Origin: Rhyacichthys aspro
Lineage: Eukaryota; Chordata; Actinopteri; Gobiiformes; Rhyacichthyidae
Direction of reading: 5' to 3'
Assembly: GCA_036850595.1 (NCBI GenBank)
Contig: CM072152.1
Coordinates: 15,451,207-15,515,206, forward strand
DNA: 64,000 nt
The translations under genes and the position numbers were made by a program. This document shows positions 53,301 to 64,000 of this stretch, piece by piece. Below the pieces are notes generated by a model that saw nothing but the letters and a program-made list of their open reading frames with translations, was not told the DNA's origin and did no database searches. How positions within the stretch are numbered: the first letter of the stretch is position 1; every line of letters starts with the position of its first letter.

Positions 53301-55315
53301 TCCCAGGTAAAGCTGATGTCTGCATTGTTCAGATACTGGCTGGGATCATGCAGTTTGACATTAAAAGCAATGGCTCGGTTCTGGATGAAGCTCTGATCTG
53401 CTTGGTTCACATCATTGACTTGCATCATTGAGATGGTAAAGGGAACCTGGTCTGAAAGTGAAAAAAGAAGTGATTATTAATAAAGTCAACAATGTTAGAT
53501 CAAAGTGTTTGGGTAATGCTTAGGTTAAAAAATACCTGTGATAGTGAAGACAGATGAAGCATAGCCCAATGGGATGAACCTGTCCTTTCCACGGCAGTGA
53601 TAGATGACCAGCTCCATGTTGTATGAGCCCAGGGGCACATTGTCTGTGCCGATGCTGAGTGAAGAGGAGGGGCCATCTGCTACCTGCCAGTAACGACCTG
53701 AACAACAACAACATGTCCCACAATTCAGTCATTAACAAAACTTAACCTCAACTTGAAAAATAAATTATAAAACAAAACATAGATTGACTTTTGAAGCACC
53801 AAAACTCCAAATTCTGGATCAATAACAACAGTGATTTACTTAACAGTTGCCGAAAGACAAGCAATTCTTTCAAACTTTAATGACCTTTGTATTGTTTGAG
53901 ATTTTGCACAAAGTGCAGCTATTGTCACATTAAGAGTTTGTAAGTAGTTTGAGCTTCTTAGCAGAAGTGATTACAATATTATTAAACTGAATTGGTTAAT
54001 CCCTTTAGCAGTCAAGGTAAGAATTCTGTGACTTATTCTCACCCCATGTCTTCCACACATAAACGTAGCGGGGCCTCCTGTTCTGGGCTCTAAACAGTGT
54101 GCCATCAGGAAAGACTCCTGTCCTCTGAGCGTCCTGGTCAGGATACACAGGCTGGCCGGCCTGGTACTGCTGTCCTGAAGCACAATCCACAAGAATATTA
54201 TTATTCAATCAGTATTTATATATTATAATCAGTTTTTATATGACAATGGAAATTATATTATTTTGTGAATCTTGATATGTCCTACCATCGATTGTGCAGT
54301 TTTGTGCCCACACCACCTGCCCATCTGAGAGCACTGTCTGATTTGGAGGGAAATTCAGGTTTATATTGAATGTGGCTCTTGCTCCAGTCAAAGTGGGTGC
54401 GTCGTTTTTCAGTTCAAAGCTAACTTCACCACCTAATAAGACACAAAACCTCATAGAATTAAAAATATTATAATAAAATGAAGACTGACTGAAAGTGACA
54501 GTGAAGTAACCCACCAGACCAGCAATTCCTGAATCTGGGATCTCCATCTTTCCAAACGGGATACATCCGTGTGTTCCATGAACGATATCGAGTGAACTGA
54601 GATCTTGGCCCTGTAAGAAATGTCAAAGTAACAAATCAAATTCTTTCTGAATTCTCTGCTTTGTGTGACTTTTTTACACAAAAATGATTGTGAAGGCAGA
54701 CAAGAGAAGAGAAGGGTAAGGTGTGTCGGGGTTCTTGGCTGTTGGCTGTCTAAGTCACACGACCGCCAATCCCCCACAATCCCTTTCATGTGATCATCAG
54801 CTGAGCAGCCACACTTTTAATCCAAAGTTAAGGAATGAGGGATGCCAGACAGAGGCATGGCCCTTTTCCCAGCCAGTCGAAAATCAGAGCTTTCTAAAAT
54901 GTTTAATTTTACCTTCTCAAATGAATTAATAAAAGGAATAAACTAAAAAATATAGTATTAAAAAGAATAATGTAAAATTATGAAGAGAGTAGTAGTAATA
55001 AACTCACTGTTACTTAAATGCCATCAAAGTATACTTTGCAATAACATAAACCAAGCATGACATTAGTGATGAAATCAATTTGTCAAAACAGAATAAATAA
55101 TATTTCACAATACGTCATTAGAAGCAGAAAATTCAAATTGGTTGCAGTCATTTCACAGTAATTTAAACAAACCACTCTCACTGTTACTAATTTGTGAACA
55201 CACACTGAAAATCAAGCATGACAAATAGCTTGCTGGCTGTGAACATCTTACTTATTGCAGTGGCAGATGTAAAAGCCAAAAGTAGCAGCAGCAGCTGTGG
55301 CACCAGAGTCCTCAT
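50357..55315 (-). CDS. pmel: Premelanosome protein (PMEL/silver), melanosome amyloid
   Basis: PMEL forms the amyloid sheets on which melanin is laid down in melanosomes. Minus-strand exons: 55315-55252, 54610-54515, 54432-54286, 54174-54043, 53697-53536, 53451-53167, 53090-52095, 51970-51821, 51723-51621, 51399-51194, 51101-51011, 50507-50357, giving 860 residues. Order of parts: signal peptide (LLLLLLAFTSATA), N-terminal region (YPVWKDGDPRFRNCW, FVYVWKTWG-like), PKD domain (about 201-295, FTWDFGDNTG), a very large Ala/Thr/Asp/Glu repeat domain (about 296-627) encoded by one 996-nt exon, a convertase site ending AKR before QAPEL, the Cys-rich Kringle-like domain, a transmembrane helix (about 788-808) and a short tail with the sorting signal ESRPLLQG. 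The repeat exon is much longer than in the 661-residue human protein. This could be either teleost paralogue; length suggests pmela. Confidence 0.95.
52047..52073. repeat. (ATT)n microsatellite in pmel intron 7
   Basis: About nine consecutive ATT triplets between the repeat exon and the next exon of pmel. Simple sequence only. Confidence 0.9.
52441..52728 (-). repeat. Eight tandem 36-bp units in the pmel amyloid-repeat exon
   Basis: Eight contiguous 36-bp units begin at 52441, 52477, 52513, 52549, 52585, 52621, 52657 and 52693. On the coding strand each encodes the 12-mer DGTTDAAVDTAA. The units at 52441 and 52513 differ by one base, giving Val for Ala (DGTTDVAVDTAA). A ninth, diverged unit follows at 52729 and a partial one lies just before 52441. 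There are no spacers, and the array stays in frame. Confidence 0.97.
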
Positions 55316-56585
55316 CCTGTTCCAGTCTGTGGGTCCTGTGTCTGAGCCCCGATCCTCACCCGCTGGTCCTGAACCCCACACAAACTCCAGGAGAGACGTA
55401 ACCAAGGGCTTGTCCCTCTCTTTAAGAGGCCCCAGTCCTCAATTACCATAAAGGCTCTTCTCACCTCTGACATCATTAAGAGTCTGGAAACTGGTGCCGC
55501 CCCCTGTACAGTAATAAGACACAAAAAAACAATTGTATTAACGATCATTGTGCATTGTTTTCTAAAATGAAGGTTGTTGTTGCAGTTTATTTTGCTCTTT
55601 GTGCACTGTTTAAATCATTTGTTTGTTACAAAATTATAAGTGATTCTTCATTAATGAAGCGGATATTGCACTACATGTACCCTCTGCTTTAGGATTTAGG
55701 ACTGTGAGCAAAGTGAGTCATGCCCGTTTTTTGACGTATGACCTGACGACTATGTGTGCATGGGCATCACAAGACAAGAGTGTGGAGAGCAAATCAATAG
55801 CATCCCTTTATTTCTCCAGCCATTCTTCCGCATCCTGTAGTCCACCTCAGGCTGCAGCGGCTCGAGAAATTTCAGTTTACAGCCATTATGAGATGTTTCT
55901 GCAAGAGACCAAAGACTCATTCAGATCAGGATGAGAAAATGAAAGGAGTCATTTACACAGTTCTCTGCTACATTTAATTATATTCAATGATATATATGTA
56001 TATACAGTCTTTTTTATTGAATGCATACCTAAATATTTTCGCCATATTTTGTTTTTGTTAACTCTGACTTTTGTTCCAATTCTGTCAATAAACTCGTGAT
56101 AATAATTAATAAAGGCAAAAGAAAGATGAAATGTTTTAAAACAGTGATTTTGTTCAGTTATTAACAAGAAGTAATTTTGTATTAAATGGTGGAGCAAATA
56201 AACTATGGCAGGCTCCTTGAGCAGCGTGTTGCATTAAAACTAAGATGGACATAGAGTAAATGGTAATAGTTGGCCAGTAGATGTGTTAAAAGTATTGTCT
56301 CATGGTTGGAAGGCTGTTCAGACTGCATTGCATGTGACCCCTCATGTGCTCACTGCAGAGTTCGGGGGGAAATAAATCCTTCCCACAGAGCACATGACTC
56401 AACATACCTTAAATGGTTAACTCTTGCTTTTTTACTCATTACTAGCCAGTCTCACATTTTAACATAGTTTTTTGGTATTAAAGGGATTTGGGGGATTTGG
56501 GGTTGCACGAGTCTTAACAACTTTGTGAAAATTGAGAGATATTATGATCTGACTTAATAATAATAAGGTAAAGGTAAAGAAAGTA

Positions 56586-56672
<87 letters not shown>

Positions 56673-57995
56673 TTTCTTTACCTTATTTTTAACCACAGAT
56701 AACATAAAAAACATATCATGCAGAGTAAAGGCCTTTGTCTGTGCCGGACGTGCATGATCCCTTTCCTTGTGTAACACTGGAAAAAGGAAGTGTGTTTCAT
56801 GTGCTCTTTATATCTGATTAATGCTAGGTAATACATTTAATATTTAAACTAATGTGTGCCTTCAGCTAAATAGTTCAATTAAATGCTAAGCTTTTATGAA
56901 AGAGACACTGAATGAATGACCATAGAAAACTCAGAGACTATTGGTCTATTTAAACACCAAGTACTTCAGTCTTGAACAGTTAATTCAAGTTTTATTTTGT
57001 GAAGTTAAGTTAAATAGTACACTTTAAATTTGACTCACTGCTTTCAATGAATTTGCAGTGTTTCCTATAGAATATTGCACAGCTGCACTACTGCCAGCAG
57101 AGAGCGCAGTTGTGTTCTCCTAAATCAAGACATCAGTTTGAGGGGTAACATTTTTTTTTTTTAAGTTAGACAACAGCTTGCACAACTAATGGACAACAAT
57201 ACGTTTTGAATATGAATTTGACGCCTCAAAAACATTGATTAGACATTAATTGACTGTGAAATTGTTTACTGATAGTTGTCTATACCATAAACACACCGTG
57301 AACGTACTTTTTTTTTTAAGAAAAAAGGTTGTACTTTTAGGCCAAAAGAGAGGAGGAAAAGATGCTGTTTCTTTGGCCTCCACCGACGTAGATTACGTAT
57401 AGCGTCATTAGACTTTACGGGTGAGGTGCGTTTCATTTACTGCTTTTGTTGCTGGAGAAATTTCCACACCTCACGACTCTCTCCCACTTTTATTAATACA
57501 CCAGAACTACCCGGACTATAGTGAGCTGGAACCGGTAAGCTGAACTGTCTTCCTTGGTTTCACAACAATGTTTGGTCAGAAAATACTGCTGTAAATTTGA
57601 TTGAAATAAACGCTAGCCATTCGGCTCTGCTGGTGTGGCCTGGTCACAAAATCAAACGCTCCCATGGTAACGCGGGAAACACTAGTGGGTTGTTTTCGGC
57701 AGCGGCAGCACCGAGCATCCGCCACGCTAATCCACATTTCGATGGATTTATCAATTATTTGGGGAAACAAATGACTTAAGCCTACAGGTTTATATTACAT
57801 TGTTTCGATTTAGGGGTTAATATCAAGGATCCTTCTCTGAATCTTTAGCGGGTTTGAAATGCCCCAAAGAAGTTAATTGTATGTCCCAGCTCTGCTCCGT
57901 CTCTAGCCACCGAGCAGTTGTTAGCGTCACACAAAGAAGAGGCACAAGTCCGGCTAACCAGCTAAACAACTACTGACGCCATCTATTTTTAACAA
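55316..57995. promoter_or_regulatory. Divergent pmel-cdk2 spacer with MITF-type E-boxes
   Basis: The spacer between two head-to-head genes. On its pmel side the minus strand carries a perfect 11-bp M-box AGTCATGTGCT (56389-56399). Two more CATGTG E-boxes lie at 56331-56336 and 56343-56348. The TA tract at 56562-56690 sits in the middle. The cdk2 side (57380-57995) is less AT-rich, with CRE-like bases (ATTACGTA, GCGTCATT at about 57393-57408) and the likely cdk2 5' UTR. No coding exon was seen. MITF control of PMEL is established in mammals; use of these sites here is inference. Confidence 0.5.
56562..56690. repeat. (TA)n tract flanked by inverted repeats
   Basis: About 84 bp of alternating TA (56589-56672) sits between the left arm AATAAGGTAAAGGTAAAGAA plus AGTAT (56562-56586) and its near reverse complement (56669-56690). 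The left arm carries one extra GGTAAA hexamer relative to the right arm. The whole could fold as a cruciform or be a TA-expanded palindromic element. Confidence 0.85.
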
Positions 57996-60535
57996 ATGGA
58001 TACGTTTCAGAAAGTGGAAAAGATAGGAGAAGGCACGTATGGAGTGGTTTATAAAGCTAAGAACAAAGTCACCGGAGAAACTATTGCCTTAAAGAAAATA
58101 AGACTCGACACGTAAGTTACGCCTTCAGTGTTTGGAACCGCAAGCAGAGACTAGCATAAAGACCTCTAATCAGATATTCTTAAATGTTACATTTAGATTT
58201 GGTAAGATGTTATATAGACTGAATACAATCACTGGGATAAAATAAACCTTTAACAAAGCTAATTTTGAGTGCATTCTGCTGTAAGATGTTAGGCTATGTT
58301 TTGTCAATACTGCCTTTACGTGTTTTATATCTTTGATTTAGGGAAACAGAGGGGGTACCAAGCACCGCCATAAGAGAAATTTCTCTTCTCAAAGAGCTCA
58401 GTCACCCTAATATTGTCAAGTAAGTGCCATTTGACAAAACCCAATATAAGCTATGTTATTTTTACAACTTCATGTTCTATCCTTCCTGGTAATTATGTTA
58501 CAGGCTGCGGGATGTCATTCACACAGAAAACAAGCTCTACCTTGTTTTTGAGTTTCTTCACCAGGATCTGAAGAAGTTCATGGACTCTTCCTCAGTGACT
58601 GGGATTCCACTGCCTCTGGTTAAGGTGAAATAAACTCAACTGTTTTTATTTTTGGCCAAACAATATGATAATTTAAAATGTAAGAAGGTCATATTCATGC
58701 CCCCTGTTTTGTTTTTCAGAGTTATCTTTTCCAGCTGCTTCAAGGCCTGGCTTTCTGCCACTCTCACAGAGTCCTCCATCGAGACCTAAAGCCCCAGAAC
58801 CTCCTCATCAATGCACAGGGAGAGATCAAGCTTGCTGACTTCGGCCTAGCGAGAGCTTTTGGGGTTCCTGTCCGCACATACACACATGAGGTGAGTACAA
58901 TTTCAGCAAGATGCTTACGTAAGTTGTACTTAAAAGCAGTTATTTAATTTGTTTGTTCATTTATTTAAAAAAAGTTTACTAAAGGATATTTTACACATAT
59001 AACACACAAAGGTATACATTGTTTTTTAACAACATAATAATGTCATGCTTAAACACAAACTTACTTGTCAGTTTTTTGTTTGTATGGCTAATGTACTGCC
59101 CTTTTGCTGCCCTTCAGGTCGTAACTCTTTGGTACAGAGCCCCAGAGATTCTCCTTGGATGTAAATACTATTCCACAGCTGTGGACATCTGGAGCTTGGG
59201 CTGCATTTTTGCAGAAATGGTAATTTGTTCTGGAAGATGATATAAAGTAACATAAAATCCAAACCTGACGAAGCTCTTTCACCGTTTTACCCTCATTGTC
59301 TTAGATCACCAGGAGGGCCTTGTTCCCCGGCGACTCAGAGATAGACCAGTTATTCAGGATCTTCCGCACTCTGGGGACACCTGATGAATCGGTCTGGCCC
59401 GGCGTCACATCCATGCCCGACTACAAACCATCTTTCCCCAAATGGGCCCGACAGGACCTAGCCAAAGTGGTGCCTCTGCTGGATGAAGATGGAAGAGAAC
59501 TGCTGGGAGTGAGTTAATAATAGTATGAATATATATCAATTAATTGGATGGATTATTCACTGCCTGTCACCCACAAAGTACTTTATAACAGTTGCATTGA
59601 GTAGCATCCAGGGGTGGCAGAAATACTAGACTAATAAATAGGGGTGCTGCTGCCGTATATGGCAATAGAGACTTAAGTCTTCTACAAGAATGCAACTCAG
59701 AAAGGACAACAGTGAGGATAAAACTATTATTTGATTCAATTTGGGTCACACAGTTCTTAGTACGTGTGGCCAAATACGTGAAATAAGTTTTGATTAAAAA
59801 GGTAGTAATCCGTAAAGACAGGAGATTTAGGAGACTTTAACACTTGCACTGTTTGGTCCAGACGTTCGGACTTTCCTGATTGGTTCAAACCAAATCTTCT
59901 GGTGAAAGTGCCAGCGGACCGTGGTTTTGACCAAACTGCTGCTCTTTGGAAAGAGGTGGTCTTGCTGATGGCTCGGACTTTCAACTAAATGCAGAAAGTC
60001 GCGGACAATTAAACACACAGAAGAGGGAAACATGCAAACGGATATTGGTCAGGTTAAAAACACATAAAACTGACAGATTAAGTTGTTTTACATTTTGTAT
60101 GGATACAGTTCAACAACAGATGCCTCCTGTGAAGCCGGAGCATTATAGTGATTCAAATCATGTTTTAAACAGTGCATTTGAAGTTTCAGCTGTTATTATT
60201 AATTCTACATCAATGATAACATGTCGATAGGCCCTACTCCAGTCTGATTATTGTATTTTTCTCAAACTGTAAAGTGAGCCACTTCAGAGAAAACTCAGTC
60301 ACCACAGTAAAAGCCGTCTACAGGAGGCACACCCCCTATAATTATTTAAGAAACTTTGAGAGTTTTTCAACTACATTATCAAAGTGAAAACTGGGAAACA
60401 TTAAGCCTTCATCTCTTTTTTATTTTGCAGGAAATGCTGACATATGATCCCAACAAAAGGTTATCTGCGAAAAACGCTCTAGTGCATCGGTTCTTCCGTG
60501 ACGTTACTATGCCTGTTCCTCACCTGAGACTCTGA
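57996..60535 (+). CDS. cdk2: Cyclin-dependent kinase 2
   Basis: The Ser/Thr kinase that drives G1/S and S phase with cyclins E and A. Exons: 57996-58111, 58342-58419, 58504-58624, 58720-58890, 59118-59219, 59305-59508, 60431-60535, giving 298 residues, exactly the human length. Landmarks: glycine loop GEGTYGVVYK with the inhibitory Thr14/Tyr15 pair, catalytic lysine in ALKKI (Lys33), the cyclin-binding PSTAIRE helix, HRDLKPQN catalytic loop, DFGLARAFG, and activation segment TYTHEVVTLWYRAPE with Thr160. It ends PVPHLRL. PSTAIRE together with HTENKLYLVFEFLHQDLKKF separates it from CDK1 and CDK3-like kinases closely enough for a firm call. AATAAA at 61185-61190 is a candidate poly(A) signal, giving a 3' UTR near 0.65 kb. 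It is divergent to pmel. Confidence 0.98.
59835..60015. repeat. Possible interspersed repeat remnant in cdk2 intron 6
   Basis: The run GCACTGTTTGGTCCAGACG ... CCAGCGGACCGTGGTTTTGAC ... GCTCTTTGGAAAGAGGTGGTC resembles a dispersed fish DNA-transposon remnant rich in GGTCC/GGACC. Family is recalled, not searched. It lies within the largest cdk2 intron (59509-60430), which otherwise shows nothing. Confidence 0.35.
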
Positions 60536-62004
60536 ACTGTGCTGATTAAAGGATGCTTTAATTCCAGTGTCCGAGCAATAAGAACCACTCCCTGCCAGAC
60601 AGAAAAAGTGGAAACATGGGGGTATTGTCTTTGAACCAGCTGTCCTGCCAGTTTTGTTGTATCTTGATTTTACTTACAACTGCCATTTTTGATATTTTAT
60701 TTGTGACAGGGAAATGGGGAATAGTAAATCTATTGCTTTAAATGAACACATGCAGTGGATTCAGTTCATATTTAGTTTAGTTGGGATTAGCTTTGATAGC
60801 ACAGGTTAAGGGATAGTGCAAATACCAGAGGCCATAATGATGTCTCAAACCCTATAAAGATATGACTGAGCCGCTTCACAGTCACAAGGAAAGTGCAAAC
60901 CTTTTTAAGGCTTTATATAAATTAAAATTTAGTAGCAGAAGATTTTTAAGTGACTTTTCAAGAGGCACCTTTAAATAATTTGGACCAGGCGCCACTAGTC
61001 ACAACTTTTTCCGGGCAGTGAGACGTGCCATTACAGAGGTTTTCCACCATTTCTCAGCATTGTACATATTTGTCACATACAAATGTTCCTTGTAATTCAG
61101 ATTTTACATAATCTAAAGCCTGTTGAATACTTCTTACTCCATACATTTTTAACTGTTTTATTAATGTTATTTACAGTTTGAAAAAATAAACTTGTTTAAA
61201 TAACTGTTATTTTTTGTCTCAGTCAGTCATAGAACAGCTTTTTAACAATCTTTTCCTTTAGGTCTTTGTGGTGTTAGATTAGGCTTTATTGTGCTTTTTA
61301 TTTTTCACTAAACTCCTCAGGCCTATTTCTACATAACCCAATTACCTATATATTTCTAGCAAAAGCAGTTTTAATATAACTTCTAAAATATATAGCAGCT
61401 GGGGCACCTTAGCGGTTCAGCTCGTAGAGCGTTTACGACATAAACAGAGAGACCTGTGTAGCTACTGTCTCTGTTCAATTAGGGCAAAAAAAATATTAAA
61501 AATATCCACCACCAAATTCCAAATGAAAAGCACAGGCACATATTTGAGGTTTACAACTTGGAGAGATTCATTTGGAAAATTTGGCATCAGTTGAATAACA
61601 GTCAAGGGGAAAAAATGCTATGATTATGCATAGTGTGCTTCTTTATTATTAGATTTAAACTACACAATGCTAGCCAGCTAGCTGGTTGATCCAGAAGAAG
61701 CAGCTCTTGTCATTAACATGAAATTGAACACATAATATACATTCAAGCAGCAATGGCAGATTTAAAGCTCATGCAGCTCCGGTTCAATGTTTGAGGCAAT
61801 TTAGTCTTTAACTAAGTTAATATATCTAAATTAAATTGGAGCTAATACCTTTGTTTTCATCACATGTAGATTACAGTCAGTGATCTGAAGTCCACTACAT
61901 ATGTCTACTGTGGGCACAGAAGAGGGGTGCACTTAAACACACCAGTATAGCATTAGGTCCTAATGTGGTTTTGGAGGCTTTGAAGACGTGTAGTTTTGAT
62001 TGAC
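60536..62004. other. Convergent 3' ends of cdk2 and olfml3
   Basis: Holds the cdk2 3' UTR (AATAAA at 61185) and the olfml3 3' UTR on the other strand (TTTATT on + at 61642-61647). No coding exon seen. Confidence 0.45.
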
Positions 62005-63272
62005 TCAGATTTCCAGTTTCTTCTTCATGATGAGTTTGTAGAGAATCTGGTAGCCATCATCCCAGGCATACAGCAGCTGCTCCTGAGGATTGTACTTGAG
62101 ACTGGAGTGGGCCCCATAGCGTTTTGGAAAATAAACCAGTGGTGCTTCATCACTGCTGATCATGCCATTCACATCAAACACACACTGTACCCGTGATCGG
62201 CCGGGCTGTTTAGTGTTATAAACCACATACAATGTGCCACAGATGACGAAGCCTGCCTCTGCGCTCTCTCTTGGACAGTTTGTTTCCCACATCTGCTCAA
62301 TGTCTAATGACTTTGCATCCATTTTGGCCAAAGAGATGTACCTTTCATTCTGTCTTGTTGCAAAAATAGCCCATAGTCCTTCTTCGTCCACTGCCAGGTC
62401 CAATAATGTGTCTGGTGTGAGACTATACACAGGAACATAGTCTTGGACTGGGAACATTGCGCTGTCTGTCACCGTGCTGTTTCTCAAGTCAAACTTCACC
62501 ACTTTTACGTCTTCAGCCTGACTGACATAGTACACATGGTTGTTGTGGACCACGTGACCTGTTCCTCTCCAGGCAGTCGGCAGCTGCAGTTTCTTGGACA
62601 GACTCAGGCCAATGGAGCGGGTGAAGTCTTGCACAGATGCAAACTCATGGACAGTGTCTTCATCTGTGCCATTAAAGATGTAGAGCTTCCCTGAGCCTCT
62701 GCCTGTGTCCTTACTCCACATTCCCTTTGGCCCTCCAGCTCGCTTCAGGATCTTCATGGCTTTGATACTAGAGATCATGTCACTGCAGTCTGAATGAAAG
62801 AGAGAAAACAATCAGTTGAATATAGTACTATTTGGCTGCAGTTTATTCCATTCTGAAAGTTTTTTTTAAGGTTTTAACCACAGTAGAAAGTCTTTTTTTT
62901 CTTGGTGAAGTCATAAACTGGGCTTCCTCCAAGTCTAATAGAGGACACCAGAGAAATATATCCAGAGTTAAGGTTAGATTTCACACCTGAAAGTTTGTAA
63001 TACTTGGCCCTCTGCTTCTCCTGGACCAGCGACACCTGCTGCTCGATCAGCTTGTCGTCTACATCCACACAGGGTTGAGCTCCGTTCTGGGTCTCCAGGT
63101 AGTCCAGCTCCCGCTCCACACGGTCCACACGAGTCCCAACACCATCCAGGTTCATCCGCAACGCCTCCTTCTCCTTGTCCAGGCTCTCCAGCTGGGACAC
63201 CATCTGCTGCTTGAGCTCCCTCAACTCCGAGGCGTAGCGGGCCGTCTGCTCGTGCCACAGAGAGATCCTGTC
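62005..63272 (-). CDS. olfml3: Olfactomedin-like protein 3 (5' end outside window)
   Basis: OLFML3 is a secreted glycoprotein that stabilises BMP1/Chordin processing and acts in dorsoventral patterning and angiogenesis. Two minus-strand exons are visible: 63272-62987 and 62789-62005, together 356 residues and a stop. The first carries a coiled coil (SELRELKQQM, DGVGTRVDRVERELDYLETQN). The second is an olfactomedin domain: AMKILKRAGGPKGMWSKD, the WRGTGHVV region, LAVDEEGLWAIFAT, CPRESAEAGFVICGTLYVVYNT and the terminal AWDDGYQILYKLIMKKK. These are diagnostic for OLFML3. The exon entering at 63272 begins in phase 0 after an acceptor (TTACAG). By comparison with the 406-residue human protein about 35-50 N-terminal residues with the signal peptide are missing and should lie beyond 64000. 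Which teleost paralogue (a or b) cannot be told. Confidence 0.93.
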
Positions 63273-64000
63273 CTGTAATCAGACAAGATTATAAGAGTTA
63301 GATTTGTTTTGTTTGTCAAAATTGTTTCTTTGATTTGTTGTAATGTGATATCCTTATACTTTAAGGGCATTTATAGGAAACTCCAAAGTATTTCGAAAAG
63401 CTGTAATTATGTGTTTTTTAGGAGACAGTAAATAGAGCATAATAATAAGTGGGAATCATGTCCCTAAAACAACTAGGCTGAGCCACATGTGGCATGTATC
63501 CACCCAGCTCAAGTGTCCTTCAATCTAACATGTGCCAACCCTGAGGACCTTTCACCTTCCTGCCAGATACATTTTACAAAAAGAAAGGTTTTATCACACC
63601 TTTTTGTTAAATATGATGTCATACAATCTGAAATGATCAGTACTTACTTTAAACATATCTGCATTAATATAGGCTTGATTTATAGTGTCATATTTAACAA
63701 TATTGTGCAATTTTTTTTACATTATTCAGGCTTAACTTCAAAGAACTCTGACTCTGTGGGGACTCACAGACCTCTCACCTTCCTGCGGAGGAAAAACATT
63801 TTCTTTTCCAATGATCTGTAAAGTATGACGCTGTGTGGAGCTCATATTGAGTAGAACATGTCTTAACATGCTTATTTAAACATTATACATAGAAGATGTT
63901 GAGCCCAGAGTAGTGGTAGCCTACTGTATTTTTGGTAGCTCGCTATAGATTTCAAATCATGTTATCAGTTTTATTTCATTCATTATATTTTGGATGTAAC
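63273..64000. other. olfml3 first intron (likely)
   Basis: AT-rich sequence up to the window edge. I searched the minus strand for a signal-peptide exon ending in phase 0 with a donor and found no convincing one, so it is most likely intron 1 of olfml3. Confidence 0.5.

Noticed and set aside
63775..63815. Candidate olfml3 first exon on the minus strand (MFFLRRK followed by a GTGAGA donor)
   Set aside because: Too short, no hydrophobic signal peptide and the frame does not give the phase-0 end needed before 63272.

Overview
The window is vertebrate nuclear DNA. It has long intron-rich genes with GT-AG junctions, AT-rich intergenic DNA, fish-type interspersed repeats and teleost-length proteins. 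Gene content points to a teleost fish, probably a spiny-rayed one; the species cannot be told from sequence alone. I rebuilt nine complete or nearly complete protein-coding genes by joining exons at splice sites. The coding lengths of all eight complete genes came out divisible by three.

Left to right: cyp27b1 (+, 450-4868, 9 exons, vitamin D 1-alpha-hydroxylase); mcrs1 (+, 8059-10697, 13 coding exons); suox (+, 13457-16586, 4 coding exons, sulfite oxidase); mmp19 (+, 19372-22793, 9 exons, metalloprotease); tmem198b (-, 24704-26158, 4 coding exons); a gene-poor stretch of about 8.7 kb holding a possible minus-strand first exon near 32.5-33.1 kb; timeless (-, 34930-41669, 29 coding exons, replication-fork protection); prph (-, 43397-46796, 9 exons, peripherin/plasticin); pmel (-, 50357-55315, 12 exons, melanosome amyloid protein); cdk2 (+, 57996-60535, 7 exons); and olfml3 (-, 62005-63272 visible, first exon outside the window).

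Apart from olfml3, the genes correspond to loci on human 12q13-q14: PRPH and MCRS1; SUOX, MMP19, TMEM198B, PMEL, CDK2 and TIMELESS; and CYP27B1. The block is therefore a rearranged piece of that ancestral segment. The genes do not form one pathway. The clearest functional neighbourhood is the divergent pmel-cdk2 pair, whose 2.7 kb spacer carries a perfect MITF-type M-box and further CATGTG E-boxes on its pmel side.

Other points worth a look are eight near-identical 36-bp units in the pmel amyloid-repeat exon, a perfect 49-bp palindrome and a GC-AG intron in suox, a palindromic MITE in an mmp19 intron, a hairpin-flanked TA tract, and an overlapping upstream ORF at cyp27b1. I found no CRISPR array, tRNA, rRNA, viral gene or bacterial-type system, and nothing I would call a wholly new biological system.
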